From Bacteroidales bacterium (lineage in GTDB: Bacteria; Bacteroidota; Bacteroidia; Bacteroidales; ML635J-15): DNA of 35,622 nt. Positions within the stretch are counted from its first letter, which is position 1; each line of letters begins with the position of its first letter. The stretch spans positions 1 to 35,622 of the forward strand of contig JAFZRE010000018.1 of assembly GCA_017620015.1 (NCBI GenBank), in the 5' to 3' direction. The notes below the pieces were generated by a model, which did no database searches, was not told where the DNA came from, and saw only the letters and a program-made list of their open reading frames with translations. Shown here piece by piece: positions 27,478 through 35,496 of the stretch. The position numbers and the translations under genes were made by a program.

Positions 27478-28131
27478 ATGAAGAAAGTTGGCGCATGCAT
27501 ATTTATAATCACATTGTTCTGGGCAAACACATTGTTTGCCCAGACAAGTGGTAATGCGTCATCTGAAATACTTTTTGTTCCACCTGCAACTTGCATTTTA
27601 TACCGAGGAATTAAAAACCCTGTAACAATAGTTGCAAGTGGATTAAAGGGTGCAAAGCCCACAATATCAAGCGGGGCTAAAATTTATTCAGGAAATGTTT
27701 CCGGATACAATGGCGAATACATTATTGAAGTTACTGATCCTAATGTTAAAGAAGTTACTGTATCCGCAAACGGTCGTGTACAAAAATTCAGAGTATTGAA
27801 TGTACCGACTCCTGTCATTACAATAGGCGGTTATAGCACAGGTGAAGACGTACCAAAGGCAGTGTTTAAATCCGCTTCAAAAATTTATGCAGTGCCTAGT
27901 GGCGGGTTCTTCCCATACGTATGTAACTATAGTGTCCTTTCATATACTTACATGAAAGAAAACAGAGGTGTTGTAACATCTTATCATGTTACAGGAAATG
28001 ATATTCCAAAAGAAATTCTGGATGATATATCCAAGAAACCTTCCGGTGCTGTAATATCATTTGTTGGAATAAAGATATCAACACCTTCTGGAGTTAGAAA
28101 CGCACCTGGTTTTACCGTAAAATTGAAATAA
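27478..28131 (+). CDS. Secreted stand-alone paralog of GldM C-terminal domains (D3-D4)
   Basis: The 217-residue protein starts MKKVGACIFIITLFWANTLF with a signal peptide (cut near FAQ) and then carries about 180 residues that align end to end with GldM residues 371-560: ILYRGIKNP/IFYKGLQNP, NVPTPVITIGGY/NVPSPIITIGGY, DISKKPSG/DISKKASG, and the end RNAPGFTVKLK/RNAPGFAARLK. By eye about half of the positions are identical. The membrane helix and the D1-D2 region are missing, so it cannot bind GldL. It should be a soluble periplasmic protein able to contact the GldKN ring or GldM itself. It lies between gldM and gldN (10 and 17 nt gaps), so it is made with the motor. The function is not known; it is not a pseudogene fragment, because it has its own signal peptide. 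Confidence 0.9.
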   Translation: MKKVGACIFIITLFWANTLFAQTSGNASSEILFVPPATCILYRGIKNPVTIVASGLKGAKPTISSGAKIYSGNVSGYNGEYIIEVTDPNVKEVTVSANGRVQKFRVLNVPTPVITIGGYSTGEDVPKAVFKSASKIYAVPSGGFFPYVCNYSVLSYTYMKENRGVVTSYHVTGNDIPKEILDDISKKPSGAVISFVGIKISTPSGVRNAPGFTVKLK

Positions 28132-28148
28132 TTAAAATTCATAATACT

Positions 28149-29093
28149 ATGAAAAGATTAGTTAGTTTTTCCGTATTATTGGCTCTCATGCTTACATTGG
28201 CAAACACATCGTTCGGTCAAGTACTTGACGGTGCATTCGCCAGAGAGACAACAGTGAAGAGAAATGTAGTTCCTCTGCCATACATCAGGGAGGCAGACGC
28301 TATGTATTCGAAAAAAATATTAAGAATACTTGAACTCAAAGAGAAACAGAATCTGCCACTATACTACCCGCAGACAAGAATGACTTATCCGGGTGAATTG
28401 CAACCGCAGAGAAGCAGAGTAAATCTTCTATACCTTGTTTATGACATCGGTATAAAAGGAAAAACTTTCTATAAGGCAACCGGCCAAGAAATAGAAGACA
28501 ACGAAAGTACAGACAATAGGTACCCAGTATTCAAACTTGATGCAGGTGACATTACCAACTGGTGGAGAACTCCAATTGAGAAGGACGACCCATCAAGAGA
28601 CTCCTTGTTATCGTACGAAGGTACAATCAAAATTGCCGACCCATATTCAGACGATCCTGATAATCCAGATTACATCGAAGTTGCTCAGAAGATGGAACTC
28701 GAAGAAAGTGACCGTGGTGTAATGGATGAACTTTGGGTTTGGGAAGAATGGTTCTTCGACAAGCAAAGATCGGTAATGGATGTCCGCATAATGGCAATGT
28801 CATTCGACGGATATACTTCCGAAGGTCGTGTATGGCCATTCTGGATTGCCTACAATGACTATCGCCCGTTGTTCGCAACTCACGAAACGTTCAACTCGCA
28901 CAACGAAGCTGAACACAGAACTTTCGATGACATTTTCCTGCAGAGGAGGTTCTCAAGTTTCATTGTTGCAGAAACTAACAACTACGACAACCGTCTTATT
29001 TCCGACTACCTCATTGGTATCGAAGCAATAAGAGAAGGCGAAAGAATTCAGAATGAAATGTTCTTAAAGGAACATGACATGTGGGAATACTAA
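28149..29093 (+). CDS. gldN: T9SS ring protein GldN/PorN
   Basis: The 314-residue periplasmic protein has a signal peptide (MKRLVSFSVLLALMLTLANT, cut near FGQ). Family marks include VPLPYIREADAMYSKKILR near the start, DPYSDDPDNPDY and the later FDEYLF-like region DDIFLQRRFSSFIV. GldN/PorN associates with GldK/PorK in the ring at the outer membrane. It ends the operon and is followed by a terminator. Length and order match PorN. Confidence 0.95.
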   Translation: MKRLVSFSVLLALMLTLANTSFGQVLDGAFARETTVKRNVVPLPYIREADAMYSKKILRILELKEKQNLPLYYPQTRMTYPGELQPQRSRVNLLYLVYDIGIKGKTFYKATGQEIEDNESTDNRYPVFKLDAGDITNWWRTPIEKDDPSRDSLLSYEGTIKIADPYSDDPDNPDYIEVAQKMELEESDRGVMDELWVWEEWFFDKQRSVMDVRIMAMSFDGYTSEGRVWPFWIAYNDYRPLFATHETFNSHNEAEHRTFDDIFLQRRFSSFIVAETNNYDNRLISDYLIGIEAIREGERIQNEMFLKEHDMWEY

Positions 29094-29117
29094 GAATTTA
29101 ATTATTCAGAAAATATG

Positions 29118-29151
29118 AAAAGGCTGCCAATGGCGGCCTTTTCTATTTTTT
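29118..29151 (+). terminator. Rho-independent terminator of the T9SS operon
   Basis: AAAAGGCTGCC pairs with GGCGGCCTTTT around AAT (one T-G pair), followed by a T-rich run. Confidence 0.88.
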
Positions 29152-29175
29152 ACAATTAACAATTGATGATCATTA

Positions 29176-29201
29176 TAGCGACGTGCCATAGTGCGTCGCT
29201 A
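29176..29201. repeat. REP-like palindrome, copy 2
   Basis: Arms TAGCGACG and CGTCGCTA surround TGCCATAGTG. The core differs from copy 1 (7419-7446) at few positions, and both are followed by (t/a)gattatc and preceded by taacaatt-rich sequence. Confidence 0.7.
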
Positions 29202-29273
29202 CTGATTATCAACATATAAACACTAGGTTAATAAAAAAAATATTTTTTGCTTTAAAGCCATATCAAAAAAAAA

Positions 29274-29281
29274 TACTTTTG
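29274..29281 (+). promoter_or_regulatory. -7 box of the prs promoter
   Basis: TACTTTTG matches TAnnTTTG, 31 nt before the prs ATG. A TTTG ends at 29249, 24 nt upstream, slightly longer than the usual gap. Confidence 0.6.
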
Positions 29282-29312
29282 CAAACCGAAACATAAAAAA
29301 CAAATTTTAATC

Positions 29313-30272
29313 ATGACAACAAACAACGAGATAGCATCACCTATCAAATTCTTTGCAGGTTCGGCAAGCAGATATGTAGCCGAGGAAATTGTAAAAGGTT
29401 ATAACCCAGAAATGAAGCTTGGCGAAAGCACATTGCTGAAATTCAGCGACGGCGAATTTGTAACAAGCATTGATGAAACCGTAAGAGGTTGCACCGTATT
29501 CCTAATCCAATCGACATTTCCGCCAGTAGAGAACCTTTTCGAACTTATGCTTATGGTTGATGCGGCCAAGAGAGCTTCTGCCGAACAGGTTGTAGCAGTT
29601 ATCCCCTACTTCGGTTTTGCACGTCAGGACAGAAAGGACAAGCCAAGAGTTGCAATTGGAGCAAAACTCGTAGCCGACCTACTTATGGCATCGGGTGTAA
29701 ACAGAGTTATGACAATGGACTTGCACGCCGACCAGATTCAAGGTTTCTTCAATGTTCCTGTTGACCACATTTACGCATCAACTTTGTTCGTACCTTATAT
29801 TAAGAGTTTGAACCTCGACAACCTCGTAATTGCATCTCCCGACATGGGTGGTGCAAAGAGAGCAAAAGCATACTCACACTTCCTTGATGCTGAAATGGTT
29901 ATCTCTCACAAGTCAAGATCAAAAGCCAATATGGTAAGCGAAATGATGGTTATCGGCGACGTAAAGGACAAGAATGTTATTATTGTTGACGATATGATAG
30001 ACACCGCTGGAACAATAACAATGGCAGCCGACATCATTATGGAAAAGGGAGCAAAGAGCGTCCGGGCCGTTGCCACACACCCAGTACTTTCGGGTCCAGC
30101 ATACGAAAGAATCAACAAATCCGCCCTTATCGAAGTTATCACGACTAACTCAATTCCAATCAAGGAAGGAATGTCGGACAAGATTAAGGTAATCTCGATT
30201 GGCGACCTGTTCGGCGATGTTATCAATAATGTTTACCACCATAAGTCGATAAGCAAAAACTTCATAGTATAA
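29313..30272 (+). CDS. prs: Ribose-phosphate pyrophosphokinase (PRPP synthetase)
   Basis: The enzyme makes PRPP from ribose 5-phosphate and ATP for purine, pyrimidine, histidine and NAD synthesis. The 319-residue length is usual. Marks are FSDGEFVTSIDETVRG, the flexible loop ARQDRKDKPRVAIGAKL, the MDLHADQIQGFF signature, and the PRPP loop IIVDDMIDTAGTI with Asp226-Asp227. Its stop (TAA at 30270-30272) overlaps the ATG of the next gene by one base, so the kinase is translationally coupled. Confidence 0.97.
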   Translation: MTTNNEIASPIKFFAGSASRYVAEEIVKGYNPEMKLGESTLLKFSDGEFVTSIDETVRGCTVFLIQSTFPPVENLFELMLMVDAAKRASAEQVVAVIPYFGFARQDRKDKPRVAIGAKLVADLLMASGVNRVMTMDLHADQIQGFFNVPVDHIYASTLFVPYIKSLNLDNLVIASPDMGGAKRAKAYSHFLDAEMVISHKSRSKANMVSEMMVIGDVKDKNVIIVDDMIDTAGTITMAADIIMEKGAKSVRAVATHPVLSGPAYERINKSALIEVITTNSIPIKEGMSDKIKVISIGDLFGDVINNVYHHKSISKNFIV

Positions 30273-30907
30273 TGAACTTGCGGTATTTGGTCATCGAAGG
30301 GAACATCGGTGCCGGCAAGACTAGCCTCAGCAAACTCATTGCCGAACGAAAAAAGGGAAAACTATTCCTTGAACAATATGCCGAGAACCCTTTCCTACCC
30401 AAATTCTACGAGAATCCTGAAAGATATTCATTCCCATTGGAATTATCTTTCCTAGCAGACAGATACAACCAGCTCAAAAACAACTTGTCGTCATTCGACC
30501 TGTTCAACGAGCTGATTGTATCTGACTATTTTTTTATGAAGTCGCTGATATTCTCGGCGCACACACTACAGGATGACGAATACAGGCTATATCGACAACT
30601 ATTCGACATAATATACAGCACCCTGCCAAAACCCGACTTATATGTGTATCTTCACAAAAGCACCGACCTGCTATTAAAAAACATAAGTAAACGAGGACGG
30701 GAATACGAGAAAAACATATCGGATGAATACCTAAAAGGCATCGAAACTGGATACTTCAACTTTTTCAAGCAACAGAACCAAATGAAAATTGTTGTAATAG
30801 ACACTAATAACATTGATTTTGTGAACAATGAGGAAGACTTGAATAAAATAGAAAATACCATATTCAATAATGAATATCCAGTAGGTATAACAAGAATAAT
30901 CCTGTAG
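30272..30907 (+). CDS. Deoxynucleoside kinase family protein
   Basis: The 211-residue protein has a P-loop GNIGAGKT at residues 10-17, FLEQYAENPFLP, an FLADRYNQL segment equivalent to the family's DR motif, and an arginine-rich lid ISKRGREYEK. This is the dNK fold that phosphorylates deoxynucleosides for salvage. The substrate (dA/dG against dC/dT) cannot be read from the sequence. It overlaps prs by one base (TAATG). The last codons lie in the left copy of the 8-bp direct repeat that borders a MITE-like element, so the reading frame and stop were kept after insertion. Confidence 0.9.
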   Translation: MNLRYLVIEGNIGAGKTSLSKLIAERKKGKLFLEQYAENPFLPKFYENPERYSFPLELSFLADRYNQLKNNLSSFDLFNELIVSDYFFMKSLIFSAHTLQDDEYRLYRQLFDIIYSTLPKPDLYVYLHKSTDLLLKNISKRGREYEKNISDEYLKGIETGYFNFFKQQNQMKIVVIDTNNIDFVNNEEDLNKIENTIFNNEYPVGITRIIL

Positions 30908-31081
30908 CCACGGCTCTTTCATTTGGATAGTGTTGTCGCTTGTGATACAAATAGTTAGTATTTGAACAAATCCGCTGGCTGAGCTTGTCGAAGTCAAGGC
31001 GACGAAATGCATATAATGCGAATTAACCTTACCCTTCGACAGGCTCAGGGGGCGGTCAAATGAAAGAGCCTTGTCCTGTAG
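30900..31081. mobile_element. MITE-like element (30908-31073) with 8-bp direct repeats
   Basis: TCCTGTAG occurs at 30900-30907 and again at 31074-31081, like a target-site duplication. Between them 166 bp carry terminal inverted repeats: GGCTCTTTCATTTG at 30912-30925 and its complement at 31057-31070. A nested inverted pair CTGAGCTTGTCGAAG (30979-30993) and CTTCGACAGGCTCAG (31034-31048) matches at 14 of 15 positions. There is no coding capacity, so it would need a transposase from elsewhere. The left end sits exactly behind the kinase stop codon. Confidence 0.7.
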
Positions 31082-31135
31082 TTATTTTTTTTCATCTTTT
31101 TTAATATTTTTCTTTATAATTCAAAAACAAGATAT

Positions 31136-31143
31136 TATCTTTG
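31136..31143 (+). promoter_or_regulatory. -7 box of the lipoprotein promoter
   Basis: TATCTTTG matches TAnnTTTG and implies a leader of about 70 nt. No clear -33 partner. Confidence 0.55.
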
Positions 31144-31152
31144 CGGTGATTT

Positions 31153-31166
31153 TTCCCGAAAGGGAA
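31153..31166 (+). promoter_or_regulatory. Small hairpin at the 5' end of the lipoprotein mRNA
   Basis: TTCCC-GAAA-GGGAA is a perfect stem with a GNRA-type loop within the first 25 nt of the predicted leader, fitting a 5' mRNA stabiliser; this role is inferred. Confidence 0.4.
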
Positions 31167-31220
31167 GTAAGTGGTTTAAAATAAAATAATTAAAAATTTA
31201 ACAAGAATAAGGAATAAATT

Positions 31221-32936
31221 ATGAAGAGGTTTTTATTTTTAACTTCGGTAGTAGCATTAGGACTTATTATGGGTTCATGCAACGACTTGAAAAAAATGGC
31301 AGCCAATGCCGATGACATCAACTACTCAGTAAATCCCAAAGTACTGGAAGTTCACAACGGACAAGTAGCTGTAAATATTACTGGTAATTTCCCAGAAAAG
31401 TACTTCAGAAAGAAAGTATCTGCAACATTAACTCCAACCTTGGTATGGGACGGTGGAGAAAAGGCTCTCACTCCTATCTACGTTGAAGGTGAAAAAGTTA
31501 AAGGAAACGGACAAGTTATAAAGTACAAACCAGGTGGCGCTTTCTCATACAACGACAAGTTCGACTATTCACCAGAAATGCGTAGGTCGAAACTCGTTTT
31601 GAAGATAACTGCAGTAAAGGGTACAAAGGAAGCTGAATTTGACCCGGAAGACATAGCTGAAGGTATCGTAGCAACTCCAGAACTCGTTAAGATGAATGGC
31701 GGAAAGTCGTCGAATGCTGCTAGCAACTTCAAGAAGGACAACGCTGCTTCAAAGATTGCTGCAATCAACTACGACAAGAACAAAGCTGACATCAAGTCTT
31801 CTGAAACAAAGAAGGATGAAATCGCAGAAATGCAGAAATACATTAAGGAATCAAAAGACAACGACCGCGTAAGATTCGACGGTGTTGAACTTAAGTCATA
31901 CGCTTCACCAGAAGGTGCTCAGGACATCAACAAGAAGGTTTCTAACGACCGTTCTAACAGCGCTAGCAAGTTCGCTAAGAACGAATTCAAGGGCGTTAAC
32001 GGTGCCGACAACAGCAACTTCTTCAAGACTTTGGTTACCGAAGAAGACTGGGAAGGTTTCAAGAATGCAGTTCAGAACTCTAACCTCGCTGACAAGGATA
32101 TGATCATCAGAGTTATCAACATGAACTCGGATCCTGACAAGAGAGAAGAAGAAATCAGAAACATGAAGAACACTTTCGATGAACTCGAAAAGGAAGTTCT
32201 CCCAAGCTTGCGTCGTTCTGAAATCGTTATCAACGTTACTAACATAGGTAAGACCGATGAAGAAATTGCAAAGCAGTACAAGGATGATCCTAGCAAGCTT
32301 TCATTCACCGAAATCATGCACTACGGTGAAATCACCGAAGACGCTAACAAGAGAGTTGAAATCTACACTAAGGCAACTGAACTCTTCCCAGAAGAATGGT
32401 CAGCATACAACAACCTCGGTGCTGCTCTCTATGAAACAAAGGACTATCAGGCTGCAAAGGTTGCTTTGGAAAAGGCAAAGAGCAAGAGCAACGGAAATGC
32501 AACTGTTCTCAACAACATGGGTAATGTTGCCCTTTCAGAAGGCAATGTAGAAGAAGCTGAATCAAATTACGCTTCTGCAACTGGTGTTAGCGAAGCTAGC
32601 GCAGGTCAGGGTGTTATCGCAATAAAGAAAGGTCAGTATGCTAACGCATCTCAGTTCTACGGTGACGACTGCTCATTCAACGCAGGTCTTGCTAAGGTTC
32701 TTAACAAGGAAAACGAAGCTGCTATGACTGCTCTCAACTGCGGTGCTGAAAAGGACGATGCTTTGAATTTCTACCTTAAGGCTGTTGTTTGCGCTCGCAA
32801 GGCTGACAACGAAGGTGTTTTCAACAACTTGAGAACTGCTTGCCAGAAGGATTCTAGCTTGAAGGATTTCGCAGCTAAGGACGTTGAATTCATCAACCTC
32901 TTCGAAAACGATACTTTCAAGTCAATCGTAAAGTAA
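31221..32936 (+). CDS. Abundant TPR/OmpA-like lipoprotein
   Basis: The 571-residue lipoprotein has the signal MKRFLFLTSVVALGLIMGSC with Cys20 as the likely lipid anchor (lipobox MGSC, acceptable in Bacteroidota). Residues about 40-150 form a beta-rich region (VNITGNFPEKYF and following). A divergent OmpA-like stretch follows near 175-255 (INYDKNKADIKSSE, then LKSYASPEGAQDINKKVSNDRS). TPR units lie at about 370-460 (EEWSAYNNLGAALYETKDYQ, NATVLNNMGNVALSEG). Codon use is strongly biased to GCT, AAG, AAC and GGT, unlike most genes in this window, which points to high expression. It may be an outer-membrane structural protein bound to the cell wall. Similar proteins are known in Bacteroidales, but I know of no assigned function. 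Confidence 0.85.
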   Translation: MKRFLFLTSVVALGLIMGSCNDLKKMAANADDINYSVNPKVLEVHNGQVAVNITGNFPEKYFRKKVSATLTPTLVWDGGEKALTPIYVEGEKVKGNGQVIKYKPGGAFSYNDKFDYSPEMRRSKLVLKITAVKGTKEAEFDPEDIAEGIVATPELVKMNGGKSSNAASNFKKDNAASKIAAINYDKNKADIKSSETKKDEIAEMQKYIKESKDNDRVRFDGVELKSYASPEGAQDINKKVSNDRSNSASKFAKNEFKGVNGADNSNFFKTLVTEEDWEGFKNAVQNSNLADKDMIIRVINMNSDPDKREEEIRNMKNTFDELEKEVLPSLRRSEIVINVTNIGKTDEEIAKQYKDDPSKLSFTEIMHYGEITEDANKRVEIYTKATELFPEEWSAYNNLGAALYETKDYQAAKVALEKAKSKSNGNATVLNNMGNVALSEGNVEEAESNYASATGVSEASAGQGVIAIKKGQYANASQFYGDDCSFNAGLAKVLNKENEAAMTALNCGAEKDDALNFYLKAVVCARKADNEGVFNNLRTACQKDSSLKDFAAKDVEFINLFENDTFKSIVK

Positions 32937-32956
32937 CGTAATAAGCATTACGAAAT

Positions 32957-32986
32957 AAAAAAGGCTACCTTTGGGTAGCCTTTTTT
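32957..32986. terminator. Bidirectional terminator between lipoprotein gene and mutS2
   Basis: AAAAAAGGCTACC pairs with GGTAGCCTTTTTT around TTTG. With A-runs on one side and T-runs on the other it works for both converging genes. Confidence 0.9.
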
Positions 32987-33017
32987 GTGTTTATACAACA
33001 ACATAATAATTACTATG

Positions 33018-35489
33018 CTAATCTAACTTCACAACAGTTATTCCGTCTCCACCAAACCTTATATCCTCGTCGTTTATCGACTTCACCTGCGGAATGGTCT
33101 TAAGGTACTGGCGAATGTTCTGACGCAAAATGCCATTGCCTCGCCCATGAAGAATTTTCAATTCGTGATGGCTAAGCATAACAGCAGCATCGACAAGCTC
33201 CTCTATTTTGCGCAAAGCCTCATCGGTACGGTCGCCACGAACATCAATGTATGGCTTGAAATTCAACGCCTTTTCGGAATACAATGCCGAAGCAGACGAT
33301 TGTTTGCGCTGGTTTGCGGATTCCTCCTGCGGAACCTTTTGCAACTTGTCCAACGCAACCGACATATACAGGCTTCCGAAACAAACAACAGCCGTCTTTT
33401 CGCCAAGCCCAGTTACCTCTCCTATCGCCTCCTGCCCTGCCAGACGAACCTTGCTGCCAATATTTATCTTGTCCTCATCGACAGGGATTATCTCCAGTTT
33501 CTTGGCTTCCTCACGAGCTTTTTTGCGTGCCTCACGCTCCTCTACCTTACGCTTCACATATTCGTACTTGAGTGCAAATTCGGTTTCGTCAACCTCCTTC
33601 GACTTTTCAAAGTCCTCCTTGAACTGTCGTACCTCCTCGCGCACTTCCTTGACTTTTTCCTTGTCGGCATTGCTGCGCTTGATTTCGGAAATGGTATTTT
33701 CTATCTGCTTGTTAACACCGCTTAAAAGCTGCTCGGCCTCACTTCGTGCACTTTCGATTATCTGTTTGCGCTTGGTCTTTATAAGCTCCAGCTCCTCTAG
33801 GTTTTTCTTCAGAGTCTCGTCAACACGTTTGCTCTGCTCGTTCACTTGCTTGCGCTTGCGCTCCCAATAACGCTTGTCGCGCATAAGTTCACGCAAAAAA
33901 CGGTCGATGTTCATCTGCTGGGTTCCTGTCTTCTCGACCACCTTATTTATAATCGCCTCGGGCAGACCAATGCGGCGCGCAATTTCCACAGCATACGATG
34001 AGCCAGGAATCCCAACTTCAAGGATAAAAGTCGGCTGCATATTCGTATGGTCGATAAGCATTGCACCATTGATGATGCCCTCAGCCTCTGCGGCAAAAAC
34101 CTTCAGATTGGTATAATGTGTGGTTATCATGCCGAAAGTCTTGGTAGCATTCAGTTGCTCAAGAATAGCCTCGGCAATTGTTCCTCCTATTATCGGGTCG
34201 GTTCCTGCACCGAACTCATCGATGAAAATAAGCGAATCGGGACCGGCATTCCTCAGGAAATATTTCATGTTGACCAAGTGCGAACTATATGTACTAAGGT
34301 CATTTTCTATCGATTGCTGGTCGCCAATATCAAGCATAATCTTCTTGAAAATACCAAACGAAGATGCACCGCCAACAGGCACAGGCAATCCGCACTGCAA
34401 CATATAGGACAGAATTGCCGCAGTCTTCAAGCAAACGCTCTTACCACCAGCATTTGGACCTGAAATCAGCAGAATGCGGTTTTCAGAATCGAGGCGGAAA
34501 GTTGTGGGGACAATTTCACGGTTCTCCCTTTTAAGTGTAAGATAAAGAAGCGGATGCTTACCGCGAACGATATCGAGGCAAGGCTCTTCGTGTACCGATG
34601 GGATAATAGCTTCAATTGAAATTGCAAACTTTGCCTTTGCTCGAATAAAATCAAGTTCGGCAAGCACCTGAGAGATGTTTTTCAGGTCATCGGCATATGG
34701 ACGGAACTCACAAGTAAGGTCGTAGAGTATCTTTTGTATTTCACGGGCTTCGGAAAGTTCCAGTTCGCGGATACGGTTGTTCATCTCCAGCACCTCCTGC
34801 GGCTCGATGTACGAAGTCTTTCCGCTTGCCGACTCATCGTGCACAAAACCTTGAACCTTACGCTTGTAAGTTGTTTCAATAGGCAACACCAAACGTCCGT
34901 TTACCATAGTTGCCGACAAGTCCTTGCTAACCCAGCCCTGCTCGCGAAACGAAGTTAGTATGGTGTTCAGTTTCCGTGACACCGACTCCTGCGTAGAAAT
35001 GAGCGACGAGCGTATTTCGCGCAGTTCGGGCGAAGCCGTATCCTTGATGTCTCCGTTCTTCGTCATCACCGACTGAATGCGGTCGTAGAGATAAGTGGGG
35101 AAATTTATCGAATCGACAATCTTCTTTAAGTTTGGAAATTCATTTTTCTCGTCGGTGCGGAAAAATGCACGCAGAGCACGGCTGTTTTCGAGAACTGTGC
35201 GGATGTCAACCAATTCGAAAAGCTGGAGGCTTGTCCCCTCCACACGCATACGCGACGCCGACTGTGAGACATCGGGGTAGTTATTGGCAGGATAATTGTC
35301 CTTGAGCATGCAGATGCTCATCATTTCGCCAGTTAGCGCAAGCGACTTGCGTATGCAGCCGATATCGGTCGAAAAGGCAATCTCATCAACAATGCTTTTC
35401 GCAGGAGCAGCAATGCATTCCGATTTTATCAGATTGCGGATTTTATCGAAACCTATCTTTGATTCAAAATTATCGGGATAAAAAAACAT
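33018..35489 (-). CDS. mutS2: MutS2 family ATPase/endonuclease
   Basis: The 823-residue length is usual for MutS2. The N-terminal core and clamp domains lead to an ATPase with Walker A SGPNAGGKS (near 343-351), Walker B IFIDEFGAGTDP (near 420) and THYTNLKVF. A long coiled coil follows (about 520-660, rich in K, E and R), then a KOW-like stretch and a C-terminal Smr domain (about 746-823) with DVRGDRTDEAL and the nuclease mark HGRGNGILR. MutS2 resolves branched DNA and limits recombination, and in other bacteria splits collided ribosomes; it does not do MutS mismatch repair. The start ATG at 35487-35489 lies 7 bp from a heptamer repeat array, so its promoter must lie within or beyond that array. 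Confidence 0.96.
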   Translation of the reverse strand: MFFYPDNFESKIGFDKIRNLIKSECIAAPAKSIVDEIAFSTDIGCIRKSLALTGEMMSICMLKDNYPANNYPDVSQSASRMRVEGTSLQLFELVDIRTVLENSRALRAFFRTDEKNEFPNLKKIVDSINFPTYLYDRIQSVMTKNGDIKDTASPELREIRSSLISTQESVSRKLNTILTSFREQGWVSKDLSATMVNGRLVLPIETTYKRKVQGFVHDESASGKTSYIEPQEVLEMNNRIRELELSEAREIQKILYDLTCEFRPYADDLKNISQVLAELDFIRAKAKFAISIEAIIPSVHEEPCLDIVRGKHPLLYLTLKRENREIVPTTFRLDSENRILLISGPNAGGKSVCLKTAAILSYMLQCGLPVPVGGASSFGIFKKIMLDIGDQQSIENDLSTYSSHLVNMKYFLRNAGPDSLIFIDEFGAGTDPIIGGTIAEAILEQLNATKTFGMITTHYTNLKVFAAEAEGIINGAMLIDHTNMQPTFILEVGIPGSSYAVEIARRIGLPEAIINKVVEKTGTQQMNIDRFLRELMRDKRYWERKRKQVNEQSKRVDETLKKNLEELELIKTKRKQIIESARSEAEQLLSGVNKQIENTISEIKRSNADKEKVKEVREEVRQFKEDFEKSKEVDETEFALKYEYVKRKVEEREARKKAREEAKKLEIIPVDEDKINIGSKVRLAGQEAIGEVTGLGEKTAVVCFGSLYMSVALDKLQKVPQEESANQRKQSSASALYSEKALNFKPYIDVRGDRTDEALRKIEELVDAAVMLSHHELKILHGRGNGILRQNIRQYLKTIPQVKSINDEDIRFGGDGITVVKLD

Positions 35490-35496
35490 AATTTAC

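Noticed and set aside
27478..28131. Frameshifted or split tail of gldM
   Set aside because: GldM already ends with its own complete D3-D4 region, and the second gene has a signal peptide and its own start, so it is a duplicate and not a broken part.
30908..31073. Simple terminator of the prs operon
   Set aside because: The inverted arms are over 130 bp apart, there is no T-run next to a tight stem, and 8-bp direct repeats flank it; an inserted element explains more, though it may also end transcription.
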